From Paulinella micropora (taxonomy: Eukaryota > Cercozoa > Imbricatea > Euglyphida > Paulinellidae): DNA of 64,000 nt. The position numbers were made by a program, and so were the translations under genes. The stretch's first letter is position 1, and every line of letters begins with the position of its first letter. The notes under the pieces were generated by a model. That model saw only the letters and a program-made list of their open reading frames with translations. It had not been told where the DNA came from and made no database searches. The stretch spans positions 62,001-126,000 of the forward strand of contig WBZZ01004130.1 in the NCBI GenBank assembly GCA_019918135.1, written 5' to 3'. Shown piece after piece: positions 52,956 through 63,185 of the stretch.

Positions 52956-53783
52956 ATGAGCGATCCAGAGTATCTAGCGCTGACCTACCTCAAGCTCTTG
53001 CGCCCGGCGCCCGTGCTCTACGTGCAGGGAGGGGTGGCGGGGCTGGCAGACTACTGCAAGGACGGGAGCAGACAGGCGGCGCTGCAGGAGCAGGTCACCA
53101 GCCGGCCGCTAGAGTTTCTGCCGCGGCTGAACGCGGCCACAGAGTCCTCTAACTTACGCGTTTCGTTATTGGACTGGTTTTCTTGCAAGCGAGGCAAGGA
53201 GTGCTTGGCATACTCGCAGCCGCTGTGCAAGAGGCCCGCTGATGCTGTTGTCGAGGCCCCGACAAATACTGCCCTTCCTCGTAGGCCGGGCCCGCTGTTG
53301 ATGCAGTTATCGGCCGAAGAATTATGGATCTACAACTACTACGAGACATTCATGCTCAGGCCAGGAGCCAACGAAAATAACTTTTTAAAGTACATGCGCA
53401 CGCAGGCGGGCGACGACGATACACACAGGTTTATGAAGATGGCCACGGAGAGCTACAATCTCTTGCGGGGCATAACCCCGGACCGTCTGTGCGTGCTGTG
53501 CTACCGCGACGTGTCTTGCAAGTGGATAGAATTGTGCCGCCAAGGCCTGGCACAGGCCGAGCGGGGCGTGCTACTGCAGCGATCGGTCATGGCGCAGTCC
53601 CCGACTGGTTCGTTCGAGTATTGTCAATGGGCCCTGCAGCCCCTGCCTGAATCCATTCTGACTGGATTTTGCCAGCCGGTCCCCAAGCCGTGGCTCTATA
53701 AGCTGCGATGGCGCTGGCGAGAAATTGGTGGGGTCCAGCACTTGTGTCTGGACCAGTCAGCCATTCTGACCCACCCACAATAA
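52956..53783 (+). CDS. Hypothetical protein
   Basis: 275 codons from ATG 52956 (MSDPEYLALTYLKLLRPAPV) to TAA 53781-53783, unbroken. The upstream frame is open but low complexity, so ATG 52956 is the likely start. No family recognised. It has several cysteines (SCKRGKECLAYSQPLC; RLCVLCYRDVSCKWIELC), which could bind zinc, and a C-terminus rich in Trp. Same strand as the RING gene and the gene at 54213. Confidence 0.7.
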   Translation: MSDPEYLALTYLKLLRPAPVLYVQGGVAGLADYCKDGSRQAALQEQVTSRPLEFLPRLNAATESSNLRVSLLDWFSCKRGKECLAYSQPLCKRPADAVVEAPTNTALPRRPGPLLMQLSAEELWIYNYYETFMLRPGANENNFLKYMRTQAGDDDTHRFMKMATESYNLLRGITPDRLCVLCYRDVSCKWIELCRQGLAQAERGVLLQRSVMAQSPTGSFEYCQWALQPLPESILTGFCQPVPKPWLYKLRWRWREIGGVQHLCLDQSAILTHPQ

Positions 53784-54212
53784 AAGCGCCCAAAAAAAAA
53801 CTTACCGAAAAAAAAAGAAAAGTTTAATTAAAAAGAAATGAAAAATGTAAACAGGCTCTTGCCTGCCCCTCCAAGACATCAGCCCTTCCGAGCCTCCGCT
53901 CCCTCCCCCCCACTCTCCAAAACACCCCCCCCCCCTCCCCCCGCAATTCCACCAAGAAAGAAAAAGGGCAGGGGCGCTGGCACAGGCCGAGCAGAAGCAA
54001 GGATGGCGGGAGCGGGGGGGGGGGGGGGACGTCCCCCCCCCCCACCCCTCTCTCTCTCTTCTCCCAGGCCGCGCTATGTGTTGCACCCGCCAAATTCTTA
54101 CAGGTCGCAAAGGAAATGATTGGGAGAGATTGAGAGAGAGAGAGAGAGAAAACTTGCCGCAAAAAAAAAGAAGAAGAAAAAAAAACTCCGAAGGAGCCCA
54201 AAGTCGTTGTGC
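53784..54212. other. Intergenic spacer
   Basis: No gene seen. Long C, G, GA and A runs. Confidence 0.5.
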
Positions 54213-55581
54213 ATGATCAACGCGGCCTGGGGGACGTACAGCACGGGCGAGATCAGGCGCGCGTTGCGGGAGGTCGTGGTGCAAGAGCTGCCCCCGCCCC
54301 CGCGGCCAAACGTCGGTCTGTTTGCTTTGCGGAACGTACAGACCATGTTGCTGCCACATGCGTTGCTAGAAGCCGTGGATCACACGTTTACGCTCCGCAT
54401 TACCTACGCGGAATGGGGCGGTGCTGGCGGCAACAAGCCCGTCGGCTTTTGCGGGAACCTGGATATTCTGCAAACCCTAAAACATGTGCAGATCCAAGTG
54501 CCCGCGGACCGGCTGCGGGGCATGGAGGTGCTGCCGCTGGACCGGACGTTGCCTGCCCAGTTTACCACACGCAACAGCATCGCCCTGGAGCTCAGCGCTG
54601 AGAACAAAAAACCGCCACGCGCCGACGTGCGAGGAAATGCGCGCCGTGTCAGACGCCGCGCGCGTGCAAAAGTCCGACGACTCGGAGTGGCGGCGTTTGC
54701 TACGGGAGCGCGAGCCGGAGCTTTACGCGCGCGTGCTGCGGTCGTTGTCGCTGGCGCCCGACGACGACCTGCACGTGGAGCTGGGCCCGGCGTCGTCTGG
54801 CGAGGCGGGGCTGTTCTGCGACGAACAGCTCGAGGCGCTGCTAGAAGCGCTGGGCGTCCGGCCGGTCTACCTGGAGGAACTGCGCACAGTTGCGGGGGAC
54901 CTGACTGTCCTGGCGCCGGGTCTGGCCAGGACAGTGCTAGCGTACCTGCTGCCGGGCGAATCGTTGCACCTAAAATGTTGGGCTACCAAGGGCTCGGCCG
55001 TCATGAACGGGCTGTTCAAGAAGGGCCTGGTCACGCCGAGGCTGGAGTCCAAGGTGCTTTTGTCAGCTGACGCCGGTTTCGAGGTGTGGGCCTGCTGCCC
55101 CGCCGGGGTTTTTGACGAGGAGGATAGCTGTGCGGTTGTGGTGGCGCGGCCATGGCACTGCACCGCGTGTTTGCGCTGCACGCGGTATGGTTCCACGGTC
55201 GAGACGCCTGTGAACGCGGCGGCCGCGCTGGACTGGCTGGTGGAGGTTGAGAGCTACGGATCGGAAACGCCCAGACAATTGCTCGAGCAGTGCTTGGATT
55301 GTTTACGTGAGTGTCAGCCGAAGCGGACAAGGGCGCCGCCGGCAAACCAGGGCGCCTTGCACGATTCCTCCTCCTCCTCCTCAGCGTACCACCCCGCATC
55401 GCCTTCGTGCGTACCGTCCTCGCCTGTAGCCGTGCCGGTGTCGCCTTCGTACGTACCGTCCTCGCCTGCAGCCGCGCCGGAGTCGCCTTCGTACGTACCG
55501 TCCTCGCCCGCAGCCGCGCCGGATTTGCCTGCAGCCGCGGTGGTGTCACCTTCAACCGCGCCGGCTTCGCCGTCCCCTTAA
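54213..55581 (+). CDS. Hypothetical protein with CTD-like SPSYVPSSP repeat tail, frameshifted
   Basis: ATG 54213 begins MINAAWGTYSTGEIRRALRE. Near 54610 (after AENKKP) the coding frame changes to the one reading CEEMRAVSDAARVQK and on to TAA 55579-55581. The body (PGESLHLKCWATKGSAVMNG; VWACCPAGVFDEEDSC; WHCTACLRCTRYGS) has cysteine pairs that may bind zinc. The last 70 residues are Ser-rich then repeat a 14-residue unit about three times (SPSYVPSSPAAAPE), resembling the Y-S-P-T-S-P-S heptads of the RNA polymerase II tail, which the RPB1 here lacks. No known family recognised. About 457 codons joined. Confidence 0.6.
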
Positions 55582-56361
55582 GCAACTCCGTGGCTAACGT
55601 TACTCAACGCATTTCCTTTTCTATTCCCCCCCCCCCCCCCCACTCACCCCACCCCCTCCCCTCCCCTCTGTCCAGTTAAATTAAAAAAAAACACTCGTTA
55701 CCACCGGCCCCCCCCCCTTCCCCGCACAGCCAAAAGGAACTCTCTCATACCCAACCTTACCCCCCCACACCCCGGCCCCCCCCCCCCAGCCTTTCAGATC
55801 CCCTCCCCCCGGTTGTTGGCAGCTCCTATTCCCGAACAAAATTATTACAGCAGCATAACTTTTGGCGCTTGCGAAAAAAATTGCCCCCCCCCTCGCACTT
55901 TTTTTTGGGTGTGGGAGAAGAAGGAGGAGGGGAGGGGGGGGGCATTTCGCTTGGTTTGAGAGCCTCTAGTTCTTTTCCTCTCTGATTTTCTTGTCACTCA
56001 GTGCCCTCCCCCCTTCCCACAAGAGGGGCCGCACCAGCGGCCCCCCCCCCGGCCTTCATTCTCGTGTTCTTTGTAAAATGTCCCTCTGTTCTGCCCTTTT
56101 TTTCTGTTGATTCTTTCTCGTACCTTCCCCCCACCCCCTCCTCTCTCTCCACTGCCCTGATCCTTTTTGTTGTCTGCTTACCATCCCTCGCCCCCCCCCC
56201 CCCCTTTGTTTTCTTTGGAAGCCCCGCTTTTCTTTCTTGTGGGGAGGTGTGTGCCCTTGCCCATCCCTTGCCTTTCCTCCCTGTCGCTCGCCAACACCAC
56301 GCCCCGGGCGCTTTGGAGCTCATTCTGTCCGTTTTTTTTCTTCTGAATTTCGCTCTCTCTC

Positions 56362-56392
<31 letters not shown>

Positions 56393-56513
56393 TCATTTAC
56401 CACTTATCCCGCACCTTTTGTGCAGCGCTTTCCTTTTTTTTTGCGGATCCTTCCTCAGCGCCAAGAGGGGGGGGAGGGGGGACGAGAGAAGAGAAGAAGG
56501 GTACGTTCCTTGG
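55582..56513. other. Low-complexity spacer
   Basis: Over 900 bp of C-rich and T-rich runs, with a (CT)n microsatellite at 56353-56394. No gene supported. Confidence 0.6.
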
Positions 56514-58532
56514 ATGTCTTCTTCTTCTTCTTCTTCTTCTTCTTCTTCTTCTTCTTCTTCTTCTTCTTCTTCTTCTTCTCACAAACGGCGCCGCTTGGAA
56601 GCGCTGGCCGCGCGTGGTGACTGTGCTCTCACTGCGTTTTTCCCGCACTGGGTCTCATGGCTCACTCTTCGAGATCAGCTGGCGCTCTGCGCCTTTCCCC
56701 GCAGTGGAGGTCTCGAATTTCCCCGTACGTGCAGCCGCAACTGTTCCTGCGCCGGGCTCTGACAAAGTGCTACCCCGACGCCGACATTGACCCCTGCCAC
56801 GTTGAAAGCGCGCGCCGCGCAGACTGCCTCTACCAGCCGACCACGGCACTCAAGCTTTTGTACTGCCGGGAACAACCCGGCCCCGCCAGCTTGCAGCCGC
56901 GCAGGCTGGAGCTCCTCCGCTTGGCCCTGCACTACTACACCCGCGTGACGGAGCTGGACCTCACGTGTGACGCGGCGCCGCGGGGAGCCTGCTGACCTTG
57001 TGGCACGGGCGCGGCGGCCTGCGCACTGTTAGCCTGCAACTCTACGACGGAGAAGAAGAAGAAGACCGCCGCCTCGACTACGAGCTCTTGGTGCGGCCCG
57101 CGCTAACATCTCTTTTGCCAGAGGTACAGGAGCTGAGCCTGGACTCGGTGCACCTGGGGCCGAACGGCCTGGGCGCGTTGTTCCCCGGCGGCTGTGCGCT
57201 GGCTCGTCTGTCGCTGCGGCGCTGCAAAAGTTGCGTGCTGTTCGGCCCGGGCTTCGAAAGGCTGGCCCCGACGCTCGAGGAGCTCCAGATCTACGAACCC
57301 GGAGGCGCGGACGCCGTGCCGCTGCCGGTCACCACAGGCTCGACTGTGTGGCCCCGGCTGCACACAATGGCACTGCACGGGTCGTTGACCCCGCAGGAGC
57401 TGGTGGACGGCCTGGCACGGTCCGGCCAGGGCCTGCAGTGGGACCCGGCCTGCACCCCAGCGCTGCGGCACTACGAGCTGACGGTGGGCAAGCGCGCCGA
57501 GGCCGAGTACGTGCTGGCCGGCCTGGAGGCGGCGGGTGAGTGGGAGGGCGGGCTGCTGGAACGTCTGCGGCTGGCGCTGTGCCCCCGCGGCCAAGCGCCC
57601 GCGTTCTTGCAGCTCAGGCTGCTGTGTGTGGACCCCGCTGTCGCGACTGCGACGGACGTGCACGCGCTGCAACAGCTGGCCCCGTGCAAAATGACAATCG
57701 TAGACAGCGGCCCGCCGCCGCAGGCCAACAGCCATCACCCGGCCGGCGACCTGCTGGCGCACTGCCTAAATTCCGACGGGGGGCCGCGGCAGCTGGGCGT
57801 GCTTCTGGGCTGCGGAGCCTGGCGATTGCACACTCCGCCGACGACAAGCGGGCGCGGCTCCGCGCCTGGTCCGCGTCGTTGCGGCGCGTGTTCTCGAAGG
57901 TCGTCAGACAGTCTAGCCGCAAGATCTGGTTCCGCTCTTTTGCATTTGCCTGCTACCTGCCCGAAGAGCCGCGCTTCGACCTGCGAGAGCTGCTGGAGGT
58001 GCAGCGCAGCTGTTGGCACGGCCTGTGCTCGCTGGCGTCCCCGGTCCACTGCGCGCAGCTGTGGCTGCTGGACGGCGAGGGCACTGGACAGTCGTCCTTG
58101 TCGGTGGCGCTGCCGGCGGCGGCGCGCGGCAAGTTCTCGCTCGTGCGGCGCTTCCGGTCGCCGCGCGGCGAGCTGGCGTACGCGGTGTGGGAAATGGAGC
58201 TGTACTTGACACCGTACGAGGTCGCCCTGCTCAAGGGCCGGGGCAGCTGGGCCGAGAAGTCCGGGCTGGTGTCGCGCGCTCTTTGGACGTGGCTGGTCTG
58301 CTCGGGGCTGCTGCCCGGCGCGGCAGTGGGTGAGCCTCTGGCGCTGCTGAACGGGCGGCGCGGCGACCAGTTGCAGTGGCCGTACGCCCTGCCCTGGTTT
58401 GCCAGGGCCGAGGAAGGGCGCCTGCTGCTGAACTATGCGGCGATGATCTGGACAGTGCTGAGAGCCGTCGCGCGCTCCGGGGAACAGATCCCCGGGCAAG
58501 ACATGCGCTGCAATTTCTGGTTAACAATATAA
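56514..58532 (+). CDS. F-box/LRR protein with poly-Ser start, three frameshifts
   Basis: ATG 56514 is followed by a (TCT)n tract encoding about 22 serines, then an NLS-like HKRRRLEAL and an F-box-like segment (ALTAFFPHWVSWLTLRDQLA). Near 56700 the frame changes to RSRISPYVQPQLFLRRALTK, near 56985 (GGGG run) to WHGRGGLRTVSLQLYDG, and near 57800 to LRSLAIAHSADDKRARLRAW, ending at TAA 58530-58532. The middle has LRR-like strands (VQELSLDSVHL, LARLSLRRCKSC, LEELQIYEPGG). About 670 codons joined. The repeat start, three indels and GC-rich composition make slippage likely. Overall plan as in the other F-box genes. Confidence 0.65.
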
Positions 58533-58534
58533 AT

Positions 58535-59158
58535 TTGCTTCGGACGAAGAAACCCTCCGAATTAGTGCAACTATCGGAACAGATCGACCGTTTGCTTGGG
58601 AAAGAAGAAGCCGCCAGATTCTTGGCAAAGATTAAAGATTTATTTGAGAATGACAATGCCTTCGACCAACAGATCCGAAAATTGCTTGGGAATGACGAAG
58701 CGCAACAACAGATCCCGACAAGCGCACACGAACCAGAGGCCTGGCAAGTTGATGTTAAGAGCACGGCGGGTTCCGAGAAATGCAAAATCTGTCTCCGCGA
58801 ATTCGAATTATTTGGATCACCAAGCCTGCACAACAAGTCCGAATCTGGGAAATGTAAAACCTTTGTTGCCACGAACAAAGACCGACGTTCGTTCGCGGTT
58901 TTCAATCTGCAAGAACGACAAAACAGAAAACGACATTTTGTGCTCCGAATCATCCACATGCATGTCGAGAATAAGTTTTTGCAGAATGACGAAGACAAGT
59001 TTCATTATTATTTATCTCTCTGGTACACAATCAGACAATGGATGAATCAACAGAGACGATTGCGGGCAGGTAAGATCGTCGGCGTAAACTTTGCCTGGGA
59101 CGTTGACAAGACGACACTATTTTCACTGAAGGATAGATTTCAGGTTGAGATTGTATAA
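58535..59158 (+). CDS. LWxxI-family paralogue 1
   Basis: Member of a family of four adjacent genes that I do not recognise. The shared domain (about 100 residues) runs: CKICLREFELF; KCKTFVATNKDRRSFAVFNL; FVLRIIHMHVENKFLQND; YYLSLWYTIRQWM. It has the pattern of strands followed by a Leu-Trp-x-x-Ile helix. N-terminal to it is a helical, charged region. No ATG exists in frame between the end of the F-box gene and the domain, so the 5' end is unknown. I give the first codon after the upstream stop; an ATG at 58503 is one base out of frame. Ends at TAA 59156-59158. Confidence 0.65.
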   Translation: MLRTKKPSELVQLSEQIDRLLGKEEAARFLAKIKDLFENDNAFDQQIRKLLGNDEAQQQIPTSAHEPEAWQVDVKSTAGSEKCKICLREFELFGSPSLHNKSESGKCKTFVATNKDRRSFAVFNLQERQNRKRHFVLRIIHMHVENKFLQNDEDKFHYYLSLWYTIRQWMNQQRRLRAGKIVGVNFAWDVDKTTLFSLKDRFQVEIV

Positions 59159-59427
59159 TCTTAGCACGGGGTGGCTGCGAAGGAGACCAGGGAGGAGAAG
59201 CGGGGGGGGGGGGGGGCTCTGTTACACAGGACAAAAAACGTAGCCACTTTGGAGACTTGGGGCAGGGATGAGCAATGGAGAAAACGACAAGAATTTTGGC
59301 GGCCAGAAAACGATTTTTTGATTCCGCACACGCCAAAAAAAGGACAAAAAAAAAAGCAGTATAATAATTAGAGTCTTCTTTGTATATTAAACTCAAAGAA
59401 GAAGCCTGGACCCCACCCCCCAAAAAA
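59159..59427. other. Intergenic spacer
   Basis: No gene seen. G14 run at 59202-59215 followed shortly by TGTTACAC, a variant of the G-tract/TGTCAC motif. Confidence 0.4.
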
Positions 59428-60333
59428 ATGGGCAACACACCAAATACACAAGGGAAAAGAGTCCTGTGTTTGGCTAACGCGCAAAAGGAAGCGTGGTTTC
59501 AGAAAATCCTAGATCAAACCGCCTAGATATTAGCTAACGACGCTGCAAATTCTGATGAGCCTGCTCAGGTCTCTGCTGATAGCGCCACAACACGGAATAA
59601 CGTGCTTCCATGGCAAAAGACAATGCAAAGTGACAACTGCCTGACAAAACTCCTCGATAAATCGAGTGTTTTAAGTCAACCTCAAAAAGACTTTATCAAG
59701 AACAAGCTCACAATTCTCCGGTTTTCCCCAGCAAGGGAGAGATGGCAGGTCACGCGCGGTAGTGCTCCCCGAAATATCAATTTACTGATTTGTTTTGAGG
59801 AACTAGAATTGTACCTACTCGAAACACAGAACGCCAACAACACGCCATGTTCGACCTACATTGCAACAAACCGAGCCAGAAATTCATTTGCGGCTTTCCA
59901 GCTTACAAGCAACAACGACAAACGATACGTCGCAGAAATCAAGCACGTGCATCTCGACAACAGGTACCTGCAGGATGGGGGAACCGAATTCGGCGGTCTT
60001 TTGGAACTCTGGCAGTCAATTGCAGGGTGGTCTGCGCAAAAGAATCGATTAGTTGTGAATGTCATAGCTCCGACGGTGTCGAAGGAAGTCTTAGCAAAAG
60101 CCAGACAAACGCTGCAGCCGGAGCAGGAGGTTATTCAACAATCACCAAAAGCAACCAAACCAAAGACAAAAGGAACAGGGAAAGACCCCCGCCACCTCCA
60201 TTGCCCAGAAAACCCAGACCCTCCCAATAGCACAGAAATCCCCCAAAAAACAGGCAGGACACAGAAAGCCAAGCACGACCCAAAAAACCAGGGCGCCCAA
60301 ACGAATAAACAACAGATTTTTAATTATTTTTAA
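59428..60333 (+). CDS. LWxxI-family paralogue 2, with in-frame TAG
   Basis: ATG 59428-59430 (MGNTPNTQGKRVLCL) is in frame with the conserved domain, interrupted only by TAG at 59524-59526 (codon 33; KILDQTA-TAG-ILANDAA). Without readthrough, the next possible start is GTG 59602. The domain repeats the family order: NLLICFEELELYLL; CSTYIATNRARNSFAAFQL; YVAEIKHVHLDNRYLQDG; GLLELWQSIAGW. The C-terminus is Lys/Pro/Gln-rich. TAA 60331-60333 overlaps the end of paralogue 3 on the other strand by four bases. Confidence 0.65.
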
Positions 60334-61694
60334 GAAGGGACTTTTCGCGTAGCTGGCATGTTTGAGTAATGGTAATGACGGCGTCTTGGACCGTTGTCAC
60401 TGCCAGGCCCCGAAGATAACTGCACGCTCCCAACCTGCCCGGCATGTAATTCTGAGTGTTTGGCTGTATTCGTGTCCTCGGTTGGTGCGTCGTTAGCCAT
60501 GTCGGAGAGGCTTTCTGTAAGCGAATCGTTTTGATTAATAGGATCGACCGCGGTCGGCGCTATGCCGTTCTCGCTGTTCCCCTGCACCACCTGACGTCGC
60601 GACTTGCTCACTTTGACATGTCTTTTCTTCCGACTCTTCGATGACTTGCGCACGCTCTCAACCTGCCCAGCGTCTGGATCTGGGTGTTCTGCTGTATTCA
60701 TGTCATTGGTTGGTGCGTCATTAGCCACGTCGGTACCAAGGCTTGTTGTAAGCGAGTCGTGCTGGTTAGAAACCCGGCCTTCGCCGAGGTCCCCCTGCTG
60801 CGTCGGGGTGGACCCTTCAGGTCCGTCACTTCCGACATCCAGTTGCGTCTCAGTGCTTTGGCGAGCGCCTTCTTTTTCTGTTGCAGGGTTGTCTCCCTTT
60901 TCTGGCAGGTTATTAAACAAATCTCTGTCTGGCTGGAGACTCTCGTCCACCGCAAATCTGCCAGTGTCTACAGTGGCCAGGCCGGGGTGCCAATCGACTT
61001 GCACCCAAGAAACCTTCAAGGGTTCTAGCTTATTAGGTCCTTGTTGGGCCTTGAAGCAAAAGAGTCGGATAGACTGCCACAGTTGGATAAGGCAGGCGTA
61101 CTGCCGTTCGCTTGAACCCAGGTACAGGTTATCCAGGTGCAAGTGGAAGATGCTAATCCCCAGCTTTTGATCACGTGATTTGACGAACTTGAAGAACGCA
61201 AACGATCTGTGTCCAGGCTTGTCCGCCGCGGCCGAAGCGACAAAAATTCTGCAGCGGCCTGCTGATTGTGCCTGATTGGCGAAAATCAAATTCAGCTCTT
61301 GCAAGCAGATTAACGCTTTCTGCTCCTTTTCGCCTTCGGAGCTGACACGCCAGGGATGTTGTTTATTTTGTTTGAATTTGCCGTTACCCAAATCATATTT
61401 AGTTAATTCTGCTTCTTCATTATTATTTTCCAGGGATATGTCATTGTGCAGACTCCTTTGTATCCCGGCTTTTGTTTCAGGAGGCAATTTCTGCCAAACT
61501 TGCAGAAATGCATTCGTAACTTCTTGTTGTATCAGGATGTTGCCGCCGGAATCGATCAAGCTGTTCTCTTTTAGGTAATCCTTCAAAAAGAGAACAGTAG
61601 ATCTGACCTGATATCTGAACCAGTTTTGCTTCCACTCTTGGCCAACACACAAGACCGAGCTATCACTCTCTTGCAATGACTGGGTTCCGCTCAT
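60330..61694 (-). CDS. LWxxI-family paralogue 3
   Basis: 454 codons, unbroken, from ATG 61692-61694 (MSGTQSLQESDSSVLCVG). The frame is open nine codons further. The family domain is at about residues 125-240 (KALICLQELNLIF; CRIFVASAAADKPGHRSFAF; LGISIFHLHLDNLYLGS; CLIQLWQSIRLF). Beyond it lies a long tail with two imperfect repeats of about 40 residues (NQHDSLTTSLGTDVANDAPT; NQNDSLTESLSDMANDAPTE), each followed by a similar acidic stretch and AGQV, separated by a basic block (KSSKSRKKRHVKVSKSRRQ). TAA 60330-60332. Confidence 0.75.
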   Translation of the reverse strand: MSGTQSLQESDSSVLCVGQEWKQNWFRYQVRSTVLFLKDYLKENSLIDSGGNILIQQEVTNAFLQVWQKLPPETKAGIQRSLHNDISLENNNEEAELTKYDLGNGKFKQNKQHPWRVSSEGEKEQKALICLQELNLIFANQAQSAGRCRIFVASAAADKPGHRSFAFFKFVKSRDQKLGISIFHLHLDNLYLGSSERQYACLIQLWQSIRLFCFKAQQGPNKLEPLKVSWVQVDWHPGLATVDTGRFAVDESLQPDRDLFNNLPEKGDNPATEKEGARQSTETQLDVGSDGPEGSTPTQQGDLGEGRVSNQHDSLTTSLGTDVANDAPTNDMNTAEHPDPDAGQVESVRKSSKSRKKRHVKVSKSRRQVVQGNSENGIAPTAVDPINQNDSLTESLSDMANDAPTEDTNTAKHSELHAGQVGSVQLSSGPGSDNGPRRRHYHYSNMPATRKVPS

Positions 61695-61784
61695 ACCGTT
61701 TCTGCGAAAAAGAAAGAGCAAACTTAGCTAATAATTTCTGTTTTACTAAGTATTTGTATGGTGTTTATTCAGAAATACCTTTTT

Positions 61785-62714
61785 TTAAATCTTTGCTTGT
61801 GCAAATAGTCGCTTCCGCAACACTTTCCACCTCCCCCCTCCCTCCCTTTCTTCCTTCCCCCCCTTTCCTCCTCCCTCCTCTCCGCCCCCAGGCTCGTTCA
61901 CAGGTTCCTTGCCCAGGAAATCTTGTTCCAAGTTCGTAGTAAAAGCCCCGTTGTCCGTAGTTACTCTTGCAAACTTCGTTTGCCTCAAATAAGCACCAAT
62001 AACGTGGTTTCCATCCATTTCGAATCTCGGCTGTTGGTCGATAAACACGTTCGCCCCGGGGGTTTCTGGTGCGTACCTCTCTGTTTCCTGAAGAAGAAGA
62101 TCTCCTGAGGGATGACGTGGCCACGAGAAAACTGCCTGTTTGGTTTTGTTCACCAAATTGTTGGTTTTGCTCATCCACTTCTGAATAGCGTCCCACAGTG
62201 CCAGAACGTGAATATTTCTTTTCTCGTCAGCTACGTCCAGGCCGAAATAAAGGTGAAAGACATTCATCACTTGCTGTTTCTTGTTCTGTGCATCTGTTTC
62301 TTCTTGGAATCGAAAGGCAGCCAGTGATTGGTTGTTAAGAGCAATGAACACTCTGTGCTTTGTGTTTGGTGATTCTTTGCACTCCTTGTTGAATCTGTCA
62401 GAACAAATGAACTCCAGCTGGCTTAAACAGTGCTTTTTTTTCTTGTCATCAGCTGGGCCTTTGTTGCCGGCTGCCTCTATCTTGTCCCATAATTCCTGAG
62501 CATAGATTCGGCTCCCGTTCGCTTTTTTCGCTTTTGCCAGACATTCCTCAGCACTGACCGGATCTATTTGTTTGAGATATTGAAGCGCCTTCAAATTTAT
62601 CACTTCAAAATTGTGATTGTTTTTTACAGCCTGCGCCACGCACACAACCTCACCTACCGGGACCTCTATTGCACTGTCTGTGTGTGCTGGGTCATGGGAG
62701 CGCTCCGAAGCCAT
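61785..62714 (-). CDS. LWxxI-family paralogue 4
   Basis: 309 codons, unbroken, from ATG 62712-62714 (MASERSHDPAHTDSAIEVPV). The frame is open further upstream with a hydrophobic stretch (KILLAFFLLAGFFF), so a longer membrane-anchored form starting near 62816 cannot be excluded. Family domain: HCLSQLEFICSDRF; HRVFIALNNQSLAAFRFQEE; VMNVFHLYFGLDV; HVLALWDAIQKWM. The tail is Gly/Glu/Lys-rich low complexity. TAA 61785-61787. Confidence 0.75.
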   Translation of the reverse strand: MASERSHDPAHTDSAIEVPVGEVVCVAQAVKNNHNFEVINLKALQYLKQIDPVSAEECLAKAKKANGSRIYAQELWDKIEAAGNKGPADDKKKKHCLSQLEFICSDRFNKECKESPNTKHRVFIALNNQSLAAFRFQEETDAQNKKQQVMNVFHLYFGLDVADEKRNIHVLALWDAIQKWMSKTNNLVNKTKQAVFSWPRHPSGDLLLQETERYAPETPGANVFIDQQPRFEMDGNHVIGAYLRQTKFARVTTDNGAFTTNLEQDFLGKEPVNEPGGGEEGGGKGGKEEREGGGRWKVLRKRLFAQAKI

Positions 62715-63185
62715 GGGAAAAAAAAACCCCGCTAAAAGAAAAAAGGCCAAAAGAATTTTCCTTATTATATTGAAAAAAGAACGCTGTAAAATTTTCTTTC
62801 TCCAGCTACGGCACAATGCTGGGAGAGTGGGCGAGGGTGGGAGGCTAGAGGGCGGAGGAATTCCTCTGTCGGAAAAGACATTTCCTCTCTGCTCCCCCCC
62901 CCCTCCCTTTCTTCCTGTCTCCCCACCTTTCCCACCCCCCCTCGCGCCTTCATGTCTGCGGAGGGAAGAGGGAAAGGTTGAGAGTCTGACGAATTATTGT
63001 TTTGATTACCAGACAAAAAAAAAATCCGCTCATTTCTTTTTTTTTGTATCTCGCCACCCACACCCGAAAACACGACTACTTTCTTCTGTCTACCGATTAA
63101 AAAAAAAAAATAGGAGTGAAGTCCTGTTGAAGGCAAAAAAAAAAGAAAGATAACAAAAACTAAATCAGATAGCTCTTTTTTGTAA
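62715..63185. other. Intergenic spacer between divergent genes
   Basis: No gene seen apart from a possible 5' extension of paralogue 4. Long C, A and T runs. Confidence 0.5.

Noticed and set aside
57540..57800. Early part of the ORF 57540-58532
   Set aside because: Ala/Arg-rich reading in the wrong frame; only the part right of about 57800 belongs to the F-box/LRR gene.
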